Shown here: in pieces, positions 41,715 to 49,691 of the stretch
Position numbering within the stretch: position 1 is the first letter of the stretch
Layout: each line of letters opens with the position of its first letter
Assembly: GCA_040388375.1 (NCBI GenBank)
Contig: JAZKBU010000003.1
Coordinates: 62,001-126,000, forward strand
Length of the DNA: 64,000 bases
Reading direction: 5' to 3'
DNA from: Bacteroidota bacterium
GTDB lineage: Bacteria > Bacteroidota > Bacteroidia > UKL13-3
The notes under the pieces: model-generated
Databases searched by the model: none
Seen by the model: the letters and a program-made list of their open reading frames with translations, nothing else
Told to the model about the DNA's origin: nothing
Position numbers and translations under genes: made by a program

Positions 41715-43037
41715 TTAAGCACTAACCATTTTTAACCAAACGCTTTTCCATCCGGCCCATCCTTCCGTATCTATCAGGTTAGAGTTGTGCCAAATGCTCA
41801 TAAAAATACCATTTACACTTTTTACCTGTTCCTGTAAATCGTTTATTTTTTCCTGTGCTTGTGCGGGGTTTAACTGTAAATAATTCTTCAATGTTACATC
41901 CATTATACAAGGCGAAAATACTTGTAAGGAAGTGGCTGTGTTTTCTGTTAAGTTAAAGAAATGAAAAGGTTTGCACGTACTTGCCCTAAAACCAATATGG
42001 GTAGAATAAGCCATTGAGTAATCGTTATGCAAACCTGCATTAAGTAAATAAGTATACGATTTAGGTAAGCGAAATTTTAAAAAGTGAAAACGATTTTGCT
42101 CAATGGGTTTATGGGTAATATCCTCTAAAATTTGTTTTTCGGCTGTAATACTATTGGCTCCTAAACCTCCGTAATAAGAAGGGTGCAAACCAATATTGTA
42201 TTTTGAATTGATGGTGAGAATAAGCTTTTCATAAATAGTACTGGTTGGCAATAAATTTTTATCGTAAGCACTATTTTTTATTGCTACCAAAAAGAAAAAA
42301 ATAGTTTCAAAATTATATTGGGTAATGCTATCATATATCAATTGATAGGTATCATAAGCATCAGGCTTATCTTTCGAAAACTGGGTTTTCAATTCAGCAA
42401 AATCAAAACGCAATAAATTGCCCAAAGCCTTTTTGTAAAACTGGGTAGTTGATAAACCCTTGTATTTATAGGCAAAGTCAATATCAAAAGTATGAATGGC
42501 TTTATAGGTATTGTTTTGGAATTGAATATGATTAAAATAATGGTTAATGGTTTTGCCTAACTCGTTAGCCCAGTAATCAACCAAAGGTATTTGCAAAAAG
42601 TTGTTCTGGTAAGCCAGGCTATGTTCCGCTTTAAAGCGGTTATGTATATCAAAAGTTTCTAAAATATATTCTTCATAGCGGCTCAGCAAATAGAAGCTGG
42701 CAGCAAAAATGTCGAAAGGAATAATTTGTTTGGGAGCATCTATAAATTTGGAGGCATCAAGGTTAATATCAAAAAAAGTATATTGGTAATGGTCGCTTTG
42801 TTTTACCTGTATAGTCTGTTTTTTTATGTTTTCTTCGTATAATAAAATAGCTGCCGGTATATTTAAACAATCCTCCATCAGCGTATCCGAATAGTTTATT
42901 TTAGACATCTGCGAGTGCTTAAAATAATCAATATTGTCAGTAAGCGCATACTTAATGGATAGCCTCTTGTGCAATATCTCGTCTAAAATATAATTTAATC
43001 GTGGCGATTGATGATCAGCTACAAAAATTAAAATCAT
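41715..43037 (-). CDS. DUF7033 / polysaccharide-deacetylase-like protein
   Basis: 440 residues. The N-terminal half (about 1-180) resembles the DUF7033 domain that precedes deacetylases in Bacteroidota (DIFAASFYLLSRYEEYILETFD). The C-terminal half is a NodB-like barrel: IHTFDIDFAYKYKG provides the first Asp pair, then NIGLHPSYYG (His-containing) and RFHFLKFRLPKSYTYLLNAGLHNDYSM. It has no signal peptide and may act on cell-envelope polysaccharide precursors from the cytoplasm or be a modified, non-catalytic form. Not sure of activity. Confidence 0.75.
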   Translation of the reverse strand: MILIFVADHQSPRLNYILDEILHKRLSIKYALTDNIDYFKHSQMSKINYSDTLMEDCLNIPAAILLYEENIKKQTIQVKQSDHYQYTFFDINLDASKFIDAPKQIIPFDIFAASFYLLSRYEEYILETFDIHNRFKAEHSLAYQNNFLQIPLVDYWANELGKTINHYFNHIQFQNNTYKAIHTFDIDFAYKYKGLSTTQFYKKALGNLLRFDFAELKTQFSKDKPDAYDTYQLIYDSITQYNFETIFFFLVAIKNSAYDKNLLPTSTIYEKLILTINSKYNIGLHPSYYGGLGANSITAEKQILEDITHKPIEQNRFHFLKFRLPKSYTYLLNAGLHNDYSMAYSTHIGFRASTCKPFHFFNLTENTATSLQVFSPCIMDVTLKNYLQLNPAQAQEKINDLQEQVKSVNGIFMSIWHNSNLIDTEGWAGWKSVWLKMVSA

Positions 43038-43071
43038 GATGCAATATATTACATTTAGGTAGCATTAATAG

Positions 43072-43104
43072 TTTACCCGTGTACCCAATTTTGCTATATC
43101 TTTG
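43072..43104 (+). promoter_or_regulatory. Promoter of the DUF6642 gene
   Basis: TTTAC at 43072-43076 and the perfect -7 box TATCTTTG at 43097-43104 with a 20-base spacer. The ATG at 43112 follows after 7 bases, so the message is near-leaderless. Confidence 0.5.
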
Positions 43105-43111
43105 TCAGTAA

Positions 43112-43681
43112 ATGAAAAAGGCGCAGGCATACGACAAAGATATATTTTGTTTAGAGGGGGATTGGAATACCAATTTACTGAAGCAAAATAGTGTAAAAGC
43201 GGCACTTGATTTTTTAAAGGAAAACAGAAATATAGATTATATACACAGGCATTGCGGTACACGTGAAAACTTAGCGTATTACTTACAACAATGGAAACTA
43301 AAGCGCTATGCAAAATACAGTATAGGTTATTTGGCCTTTCATGGTAAACCGGGTAGTATTTTAATTGGCAAGGATTTGGTTAGTTTAGATGAATTAGCCG
43401 AAATGATGGGTGATAGCTGTAAAAATAAAATTATACATTTTGGCTCATGCCACGTGTTAAATACGGACAAACGATTGGTGAAAAAGTTTTTGCGTAAAAC
43501 AAATGCCCTATGTGTATGCGGTTTCAAAAAGGAAATAAAGTTTATTGAAGGCTCCGCATTTGATATATTACTGCTTGATTTGTTTCAGGAGTTTTTAGAT
43601 GTAAGTAGGGTCGAAGCCTATATAAGAACCTATTATAAAACATTTGCCCAAAAACTCGATTTTACATTGATTCATTTATAG
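43112..43681 (+). CDS. DUF6642 protein with caspase/CHAT-like His-Cys pair
   Basis: 189 residues, no signal peptide or membrane helix. The order of elements resembles a caspase-hemoglobinase (clan CD) fold: hydrophobic strand YSIGYLAFHGKPG with His77-Gly78, a helix, then strand KIIHFGSCHVLN with Cys113 36 residues later, then ALCVCGFKKEIKFIEGSAFDILLLDLFQEF, like the last strand-helix of CHAT domains. I believe the family is DUF6642, which has no assigned function; the protease idea is inference from motif spacing. Its 3' neighbour starts 16 bases later and may be cotranscribed. Confidence 0.6.
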   Translation: MKKAQAYDKDIFCLEGDWNTNLLKQNSVKAALDFLKENRNIDYIHRHCGTRENLAYYLQQWKLKRYAKYSIGYLAFHGKPGSILIGKDLVSLDELAEMMGDSCKNKIIHFGSCHVLNTDKRLVKKFLRKTNALCVCGFKKEIKFIEGSAFDILLLDLFQEFLDVSRVEAYIRTYYKTFAQKLDFTLIHL

Positions 43682-43745
43682 TAACAGGGTAACAATTATG
43701 GTATTGAAACGTATAAGAGCCATTCCGTTTTTAGAATATGTACCT

Positions 43746-44483
43746 ATGCGTTTAACTATTACTTTACTATTATTCTTATCCATTTTCCATGCCACTGCGC
43801 AGGTTAAAGAGCTTAAAACACTAAAAGGCTTTGTAAAGAATGGTGAGCTACAAACGCTATCGTTTACCATTATATATAACAACAATACCAAACAAACGTA
43901 TTCAGCCAACGAGTTTGGAGCATTTGTTATCCAAGCCGCTATTGGCGATAGTTTAATTGTTTCACGCTTGGCTTATAAAACCGATACTGTAGTTGTTTCG
44001 GCTGCGGTTTTTTATGAAACAATCAACTTTGTAATTGCTTTAAGACGCCAGGATGTGCAACTCAAAGACGTGAATGTAAGACGCAGGCATAAAAACGATT
44101 CCTTGGCTCAAGCCATGGCCGAAATAATGAAACGAGATACTTTGTTAAACAATAACAGGCGCAAAGAAAATTATAGGGAAATGGCTAAGCCCAAGTTCAT
44201 TTCACAAAATGGAATTGGCGTAGAAGGCTTAATTTACAAAACCTGGTATAAGTACTCCACAGAAGGTAAAAACAATGAAAAATTATTGAGTATCATAAAC
44301 CTTTACAACCAGTTCGTTCAGTTGGATGATAAGTTAAGTATTGAGTATATTATGAAAGTAACTGGCGTAAACGAGAAAAAGGCTGAATACATAAAAAAGT
44401 ATTGTGCCAAAACCAAATTGCTTAAAAAGGACTACAACGATTATGATATAATAGTAGCCTTAAAAGAATGTGCTTTAGAGTAA
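43746..44483 (+). CDS. Secreted protein with carboxypeptidase-regulatory-like domain
   Basis: About 245 residues from ATG 43746 (MRLTITLLLFLSIFHATAQ, a signal peptide cut after ATAQ). The frame extends to 43698 but the later start gives the proper signal. Residues about 22-105 form a CarboxypepD-reg-like beta sandwich (LKGFVKNGELQTLSFTIIYNNNT ... FVIQAAIGDSLIVSRLAYKTDTVVV), as at the N-terminus of SusC/TonB receptors, but no receptor follows. The rest is a basic, helical periplasmic region. Function unknown. It converges with the ferredoxin gene. Confidence 0.6.
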   Translation: MRLTITLLLFLSIFHATAQVKELKTLKGFVKNGELQTLSFTIIYNNNTKQTYSANEFGAFVIQAAIGDSLIVSRLAYKTDTVVVSAAVFYETINFVIALRRQDVQLKDVNVRRRHKNDSLAQAMAEIMKRDTLLNNNRRKENYREMAKPKFISQNGIGVEGLIYKTWYKYSTEGKNNEKLLSIINLYNQFVQLDDKLSIEYIMKVTGVNEKKAEYIKKYCAKTKLLKKDYNDYDIIVALKECALE

Positions 44484-44484
44484 A

Positions 44485-44799
44485 CTAATTTTGTTCAAAA
44501 GTAAGTTCTAAATCACTTACAATTTTGTTTTGCATGACGTGCATTTTTACAATTTCTTCTACACGATCAACCGATACATTTTTATAATAAGTACCCTCCG
44601 GATAAATAACCAAAGCAGGTCCATTTTTACATTCATCCAAGCAGCCCGCACGTTGCGCTCTTACACGGCCTTGTAATCCTTGTTCTTTTAGTACTTCTCT
44701 GAATTTTTGTACTATTTCCATACCGCGTTCTTCTCCACAGCAAGCTTTGCCTTCCCCTTTTTGGTTAGCGCATATAAATATATGTTTTTCGTATTTCAT
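44485..44799 (-). CDS. Thioredoxin-like [2Fe-2S] ferredoxin
   Basis: 104 residues. A thioredoxin fold with four candidate cluster cysteines: Cys10 (IFICANQ) and the CCGEE pair near 20, then Cys53 and Cys57 in AGCLDECKNGPALVIYPEG. This C-x(9-13)-C...C-x3-C layout is that of the (2Fe-2S) NuoE/shethna-like family. It probably transfers electrons in the cytoplasm. It is encoded tail to tail with the preceding secreted-protein gene and 53 bases downstream of the MazG-type gene. Confidence 0.82.
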   Translation of the reverse strand: MKYEKHIFICANQKGEGKACCGEERGMEIVQKFREVLKEQGLQGRVRAQRAGCLDECKNGPALVIYPEGTYYKNVSVDRVEEIVKMHVMQNKIVSDLELTFEQN

Positions 44800-44852
44800 T
44801 CTGGTTTATTGTTCTTTTTAGTTAGCCAATTGTTTTCATTAACAGCCGGTAG

Positions 44853-45179
44853 CTATTTTAGTTTTTCGTTTTCTAAATGGCGGGTAGCATCACGATTGGT
44901 TTTTTTAGCCATGTTTTTTTCAAAAGCAGCTGTTAAATCAACACCCGTTTGATTGGCTAAGCAAATTAAAACCCATAATACATCAGCCATTTCATCGGCC
45001 ATGTCACTATTTTTATCACTTTCTTTAAAACTTTGCTCTCCGTATTTACGTGCCATTATACGGGCTAGCTCACCTACTTCTTCCATTAAAATGGCCGTAT
45101 TGGTTAATTCATTAAAGTACCTCACGCCAACGGTTTTTATCCATTCATCTACCTGTTTTTGAGCTTCGCTTATTTGCAT
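44853..45179 (-). CDS. MazG-like nucleotide pyrophosphohydrolase
   Basis: 108 residues from ATG 45179 (MQISEAQKQVDEWI). The four-helix MazG-type site shows EEVGELARIMAR (Glu-Glu-x-x-Glu) followed by DMADEMADVLWVLICLAN (DExxD). It hydrolyses nucleoside triphosphates, probably a house-cleaning role. The minus strand carries a perfect TATATTTG -7 box at 45193-45200, only 13 bases upstream of this start, which rules out the longer start at 45212. Confidence 0.83.
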   Translation of the reverse strand: MQISEAQKQVDEWIKTVGVRYFNELTNTAILMEEVGELARIMARKYGEQSFKESDKNSDMADEMADVLWVLICLANQTGVDLTAAFEKNMAKKTNRDATRHLENEKLK

Positions 45180-45192
45180 ATTGGTTTTTGGG

Positions 45193-45200
45193 CAAATATA
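45193..45200 (-). promoter_or_regulatory. -7 box of MazG-like gene
   Basis: TATATTTG on the minus strand, perfect TAnnTTTG, 13 bases before the ATG at 45179. Confidence 0.5.
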
Positions 45201-45347
45201 TATTTTAGGCACAACTAGAAAACGTTTAATTTATCACAAACAACATAATTAACAATGGTTTTGCATAGCTGATGAAGCCAAAGGTGGTAAACTTTATTTT
45301 GTTGTTTAGTAATATTTTATTTAATTAATGCCAAAATAATATAGCTA

Positions 45348-46769
45348 ATGGATAATACTAGTACTAACCAAAAATCGAAACTTTATACGCTGATAACAGT
45401 GTTTTTTTTCTGGGGATTTGTTGCTGCCTCTAACGGAATATTTATTCCTTTTTGTAAAAGCCATTTTCAGTTAAGTCAGTTTCAGTCGCAATTAATTGAT
45501 TTTACTTTTTACGGAGGTTATTTTATTGGCTCCATCTTACTATTTATTTTATCGCAAACGGTTAAGGTTGATGTGTTAAATAAAATAGGCTATAAAAAAG
45601 GGATTATTTACGGCTTGCTCATATCAGTGGTGGGCGCTTTGGCTATTATTCCTTCAGTAAACGTAGGTTCATTTCCATTAATATTAGCTTCATTTTTTAT
45701 TGTAGCATTAGGCTTTAGTTTACAGCAAACCTCGGCACAACCATTTGTAGTAGCGTTAGGCAGTCCTGAAACAGGAGCACATAGGCTAAATTTAGCAGGA
45801 GGCGTTAACTCATTAGGTACTACTTTAGGTCCTATTGTAGTTGGTTATTTTTTGTTTGGTTCCGTAGGGAGCCAGGTTGAAGTATCTATTACTTCCATTA
45901 ACTCACTATATTTAATTTTAGCAGGCGTATTTGCAGCTGTGGCTATATTTTTCAGCTTTGCCAAGCTGCCACAAGTTACAAGCCAGGAAGCATTTGAGCC
46001 CGGTGCAGGTGCTTTAAAATATCCTCAGTTGGTGTATGGTATGTTAGCCATATTTACATACGTAGGTGTTGAAGTTTCCATTCAAAGTAATATGGGCGCT
46101 TTATTAAAAGAGTCAGCCTTTGGCGGTTTTAATGAATCAGAAATTGCCCCTTTTATTTCATTGTATTGGGGTAGCTTAATGATAGGCCGTTGGGCAGGAG
46201 CCGTAGCAGTTTTTGATTTAAGTAAACAAACCAAACAGATTTTAACAGCCATTGTTCCTTTTATTGCATTTGCATTAATACTATTTGTAAACAGTTTAGG
46301 AGGTAAAGATGTAAGCATGTTGTATAAATATGCTTTATGTGTAGTAGCTTTGGTAGTAGCCTTTTTTATGGGTAACGAAAAGCCTGCTAAAACCCTTATG
46401 CTGTTTTCTGTTTTTGGTATTGTAGCTATGGTAGTAGGCTTAATGACAACAGGGCAAATTGCATTGTATGCTTTTATAAGCGGAGGTTTGGCATGCAGTA
46501 TTATGTGGCCTTGTATTTTTGCTTTGTCTATTGCAGGCTTAGGAAAATACACCAGCCAGGGTGCTTCGTTTTTAATTATGATGATTTTGGGAGGAGCTAT
46601 TATTCCACCATTACAAGGTAAGTTAGCCGATTCAATTGGCATACACACCAGTTATATTATACCTGTTATTTGTTTTGCTTACTTGGCATTTTTTGCCATA
46701 AAAGCCAAAGCTATTTTAAAAACACAGGGAATAGATGAAGACCAATTGGAAAAAGGCGGAGGGCACTAA
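45348..46769 (+). CDS. Sugar MFS transporter (FucP/glucose-galactose type)
   Basis: 473 residues, 12 predicted membrane segments. The opening FFFWGFVAASNGIFIPFCKSHFQLSQFQSQLIDFTFYGGYFIGS and the later LGFSLQQTSAQPFVVALGSPETGAHRLNLAGGVNSLGTTLGPI are hallmarks of the fucose/glucose-galactose permease family. It probably imports a hexose by H+ symport. A terminator follows. Confidence 0.9.
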   Translation: MDNTSTNQKSKLYTLITVFFFWGFVAASNGIFIPFCKSHFQLSQFQSQLIDFTFYGGYFIGSILLFILSQTVKVDVLNKIGYKKGIIYGLLISVVGALAIIPSVNVGSFPLILASFFIVALGFSLQQTSAQPFVVALGSPETGAHRLNLAGGVNSLGTTLGPIVVGYFLFGSVGSQVEVSITSINSLYLILAGVFAAVAIFFSFAKLPQVTSQEAFEPGAGALKYPQLVYGMLAIFTYVGVEVSIQSNMGALLKESAFGGFNESEIAPFISLYWGSLMIGRWAGAVAVFDLSKQTKQILTAIVPFIAFALILFVNSLGGKDVSMLYKYALCVVALVVAFFMGNEKPAKTLMLFSVFGIVAMVVGLMTTGQIALYAFISGGLACSIMWPCIFALSIAGLGKYTSQGASFLIMMILGGAIIPPLQGKLADSIGIHTSYIIPVICFAYLAFFAIKAKAILKTQGIDEDQLEKGGGH

Positions 46770-46797
46770 AAGATATTTATAGTAATAGATGAATGAG

Positions 46798-46835
46798 AGG
46801 TTTGGTTGTTAAATACAATCAAACCTTTTGTTTTT
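46798..46835 (+). terminator. Rho-independent terminator
   Basis: AGGTTTGGTTGT / ACAATCAAACCT stem (12 pairs, one G-T), TAAAT loop, then TTTTGTTTTT; 28 bases after the transporter stop. Confidence 0.8.
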
Positions 46836-46962
46836 ATGGGAGTTGTTAAACCAAAAAGCTGTAAAATAAAGTTTACCAATTATCATGTCATTTATACATT
46901 TATCAAATACCACTGGTATACCAATTATAAAAGTATAAGTTGCTGATAAATTATTACTTAAC

Positions 46963-48888
46963 ATGAAACAAAAAATTAAATGGGGCGTAATTCCCTTTGT
47001 ATTGTTAACACTGGTATTTTCGTGCCAAAACAAATCAACAATGACCGAAAAAGCACCTATTGTTCCGTTAAAAGACTTCTTTAAAAATCCGGATATTGCT
47101 TATTTTATGTTATCGCCCGTGGGTGATAAAATAGCATTTACCAAACCTTATAAAAATAGAATGAATGTTTTTACAAGTACGCTAGGTGGTAAAGATACTA
47201 CGCAAATTACTTTTATAGAGGACCGCGATGTACAAGGTTATTTTTGGAAAACAAATAACCGTATTATTTACATGCGCGATAATGGTGGCGATGAAAACTT
47301 TCATTTATACGCTGTTGATGCAGATGGTAAAAACCAAAAAGATTTAACGCCTTTTGCCAAAGTAAATGTGCAAATAGTTGATGATTTAGAAGAAAATGAG
47401 AACGAAGTATTGATAGGTATGAATAAAGAAAATCCTGAATTGTTTGATGTATACAAATTAAACATTAACACAGGGGCATTGACTTTAGAAGCTAAAAATC
47501 CGGGTGGCGTTAGTAACTGGATTACCGACCACAACGGGGTAGTACGTGTAGCCATGCAGTCGGATGGAGTGAATAGGGTAATGCTTTACAGGGATGATGC
47601 AAAGCAACCATTTAAAAAAGTATTGGAAACCAGTTTTAAAGAAAACATAAACCCTATGTTTTTCACTTTCGATAATAAGTATGTATACGCTTCATCTAAT
47701 TTAGGAAGAGACAAATCGGCCATTGTGAAATTTGATGCAGCCAATGGTAAAGAATTGGAGTTAATTTTTGAACATCCGGAAGTAGATGTGGAAGATTTAA
47801 GCTACTCGAAAAAGCGCAAAGTATTAACCGAAATAAATTATATAACAGCCAAAGAAGAAACCAAATATTTAGATAAAGAAACAGAAGCAATACACAATAA
47901 GCTAAAGGAAAAGTTAGGCGATAAGTACGAAATAATAATTACAAGCAGCAATAAAAATGAAGATAAATTATTGGTGCGCACCATGAGCGACAGATCGTTG
48001 GGAACAAGCTATTTTTATGATGTAGCAAAAAACGAATTGGTAAAAATTGCCGACAGGGCACCTTGGATAAATGAAAATCATATGAGCGAAATGAAGCCAA
48101 TAAGTTATCAGTCGAAAGATGGTTTAACAATTAACGGTTACCTGACTTTACCAAAAGGAGTAGAAGCTAAAAATTTGCCGGTGGTGGTTAATCCGCATGG
48201 TGGCCCTTGGGCACGCGATGAGTGGGGCTGGAATCCTGAAGTGCAGTTTTTAGCCAATAGAGGTTATGCTGTTTTACAAATGAATTTCAGAGGTTCAACA
48301 GGCTACGGACGTAAGTTCTGGGAAGCCAGCTTTAAGCAATGGGGTAAAACCATGCAACAGGATATAACAGATGGCGTAAACTATTTGGTAAAAGAAGGAA
48401 TAGCTGACCCTAAACGAGTAGCTATTTATGGTGCAAGCTATGGCGGTTATGCTACATTAGCCGGGCTAACTTATACACCCAATTTATATGCATGTGGAGT
48501 TGATTATGTAGGTGTATCTAATTTATTCAGTTTTATGAATACCATTCCACCTTACTGGAAACCTTATTTAGATATGATGTACGAAATGGTGGGTAATCCG
48601 ACTAAAGATACTGCTTTGATGCGTGAAGCTTCACCCGTTTACCATGCCGATAAAATTGTTGTACCTTTATTTATAGCACAAGGAGCTAACGACCCAAGGG
48701 TAAATAAAGCAGAAAGCGACCAAATGGTAGAGGCTTTAAAGAAAAGAAATATTCAGGTAGAATATATGGTTAAAGACAATGAAGGCCACGGATTTGGCAA
48801 TGAAGAAAACCAGTTTGATTTTTATGGTGCTATGGAAAAGTTTTTAGCCAAGCATATAGGCGACAGTGCCGTAGCTGCTAAACACTAA
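46963..48888 (+). CDS. S9-family peptidase (acylaminoacyl/prolyl oligopeptidase type), lipoprotein
   Basis: 641 residues. The signal ends LVFSC (Cys21), a good lipobox. Residues about 50-370 form a beta-propeller; about 380-641 are an alpha/beta hydrolase with Ser492 in YGASYGGYA, Asp577 in IAQGANDPRVN and His609 in NEGHGFG. It should cleave short peptides in the periplasm while tethered to a membrane. Own terminator at 48911-48949. Confidence 0.9.
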   Translation: MKQKIKWGVIPFVLLTLVFSCQNKSTMTEKAPIVPLKDFFKNPDIAYFMLSPVGDKIAFTKPYKNRMNVFTSTLGGKDTTQITFIEDRDVQGYFWKTNNRIIYMRDNGGDENFHLYAVDADGKNQKDLTPFAKVNVQIVDDLEENENEVLIGMNKENPELFDVYKLNINTGALTLEAKNPGGVSNWITDHNGVVRVAMQSDGVNRVMLYRDDAKQPFKKVLETSFKENINPMFFTFDNKYVYASSNLGRDKSAIVKFDAANGKELELIFEHPEVDVEDLSYSKKRKVLTEINYITAKEETKYLDKETEAIHNKLKEKLGDKYEIIITSSNKNEDKLLVRTMSDRSLGTSYFYDVAKNELVKIADRAPWINENHMSEMKPISYQSKDGLTINGYLTLPKGVEAKNLPVVVNPHGGPWARDEWGWNPEVQFLANRGYAVLQMNFRGSTGYGRKFWEASFKQWGKTMQQDITDGVNYLVKEGIADPKRVAIYGASYGGYATLAGLTYTPNLYACGVDYVGVSNLFSFMNTIPPYWKPYLDMMYEMVGNPTKDTALMREASPVYHADKIVVPLFIAQGANDPRVNKAESDQMVEALKKRNIQVEYMVKDNEGHGFGNEENQFDFYGAMEKFLAKHIGDSAVAAKH

Positions 48889-48910
48889 AGTTTAACTGAT
48901 ATAAATATTT

Positions 48911-48949
48911 AAAAGGCTGTTTCAAAATTACATTTGAAACAGCCTTTTT
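48911..48949. terminator. Bidirectional rho-independent terminator
   Basis: Perfect 16-pair stem (AAAAGGCTGTTTCAAA / TTTGAAACAGCCTTTT), 6-base loop, with T runs on both strands; between the S9 gene and the small minus-strand gene ending at 48968. Confidence 0.92.
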
Positions 48950-48967
48950 GTATAGTAGATAATGAGC

Positions 48968-49120
48968 TTAAAATATACCTTTTGAAATAAGATAAGGTAT
49001 AATTAACCAAAGCAATCCTTTTACAAGGAAGAATATAAAGCCCGCAACGCCAATGCGTTTAAACCAGGTAACCAGTCGGGCAAATACTTTTTTATTATCG
49101 GCCATTTGTGCGTTATTCAT
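48968..49120 (-). CDS. Small single-span membrane protein (50 residues)
   Basis: An ATG at 49120 opens a 50-codon frame ending at TAA 48968: a charged N-terminus with NKKVFARLVTWFKRIG, then one hydrophobic helix of about 22 residues (GVAGFIFFLVKGLLWLIIPYLI) and SKGIF. The hydrophobic segment flanked by basic residues and the placement directly after the ABM gene (stop 49122, 1 base before this start) and before a terminator argue that it is real. Function unknown; by context, possibly connected with haem handling. Confidence 0.65.
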   Translation of the reverse strand: MNNAQMADNKKVFARLVTWFKRIGVAGFIFFLVKGLLWLIIPYLISKGIF

Positions 49121-49121
49121 C

Positions 49122-49451
49122 TTATCTTGAAATAACTTTATAAACTTTAAAGTCAGAAGTCATAGGTGCTTTTTTTCCTTCGGCTTTTGCTTGTCTTATA
49201 TCTTCGAATCCACGTTTGTGGCCTTCCATAAATGCGGGTGAAGTAGTCCAAGTTTTAAAAGATTCTTCACTTTCCCAAAAACTTACTATCAGGTAAGGGT
49301 CGTTTTCAGTTTGTGGTTTTAATACTTGCATGTCTACAAAACCTGGCATAGTATCTATAGCGTGAGCACGACTTGCAAATAGTTCTTCAAAACGAGCTTT
49401 ATAATCAGCTTCACATTGAATGTAATTAATGGCAACAAAATTTTTTTCCAT
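49122..49451 (-). CDS. ABM-domain monooxygenase (HmoA/IsdG-like)
   Basis: 109 residues, one antibiotic-biosynthesis-monooxygenase ferredoxin-like domain. FVAINYIQCEADYKARFEELF, then DPYLIVSFWESEESFKTWTTSPAFMEGHKRGFEDI, the arrangement of IsdG/HmoA-type haem-degrading enzymes, with His at about 81 as candidate haem ligand. It diverges from the HmuY/TonB operon, which favours haem as substrate; other ABM proteins act on quinones, so this stays an inference. A TATATTTG -7 box lies 20 bases upstream. Confidence 0.75.
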   Translation of the reverse strand: MEKNFVAINYIQCEADYKARFEELFASRAHAIDTMPGFVDMQVLKPQTENDPYLIVSFWESEESFKTWTTSPAFMEGHKRGFEDIRQAKAEGKKAPMTSDFKVYKVISR

Positions 49452-49471
49452 GTTATTTAAAATTATGTCGG

Positions 49472-49479
49472 CAAATATA
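49472..49479 (-). promoter_or_regulatory. -7 box of the ABM gene
   Basis: TATATTTG on the minus strand, 20 bases before the ATG at 49451. A TTTAGACTAA word lies about 25 bases further upstream, similar to one arm of the palindrome at 49624. Confidence 0.45.
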
Positions 49480-49623
49480 TTTGTTATTTTTAATTAGTCT
49501 AAATAAGCATAATATTTTATTGTTATGATAATTAGTTATTTATGAATTTCCGTATTTTAAAACAGGATTAAAAAGCGCGTATTGTCATAAAACCGTCATG
49601 GATGTAAAAGTTTTGTAACTCCT

Positions 49624-49640
49624 TTTAGAACGATTCTAAA
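49624..49640. promoter_or_regulatory. Palindrome TTTAGAA-cga-TTCTAAA, candidate iron/haem operator
   Basis: A perfect 7-base inverted repeat with 3-base spacer, 51 bases upstream of the haem-uptake operon. It matches the form TTTAGAA-N3-TTCTAAA that I know as the iron control element bound by Irr, a Fur-family protein, in rhizobia. No Fur-family gene is in the window. A TACCATTG box (one mismatch to TAnnTTTG) follows at 49658-49665. Confidence 0.5.
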
Positions 49641-49691
49641 TAACAAAAAATTGACCCTACCATTGCGGCTCAAAAAACAATAAAAGAAGAT

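Noticed and set aside
46082-46648. Long open frame antisense to the sugar MFS gene (188 codons)
   Set aside because: It mirrors a strongly conserved transporter gene; the peptide has no recognisable family and follows the shadow of membrane codons.
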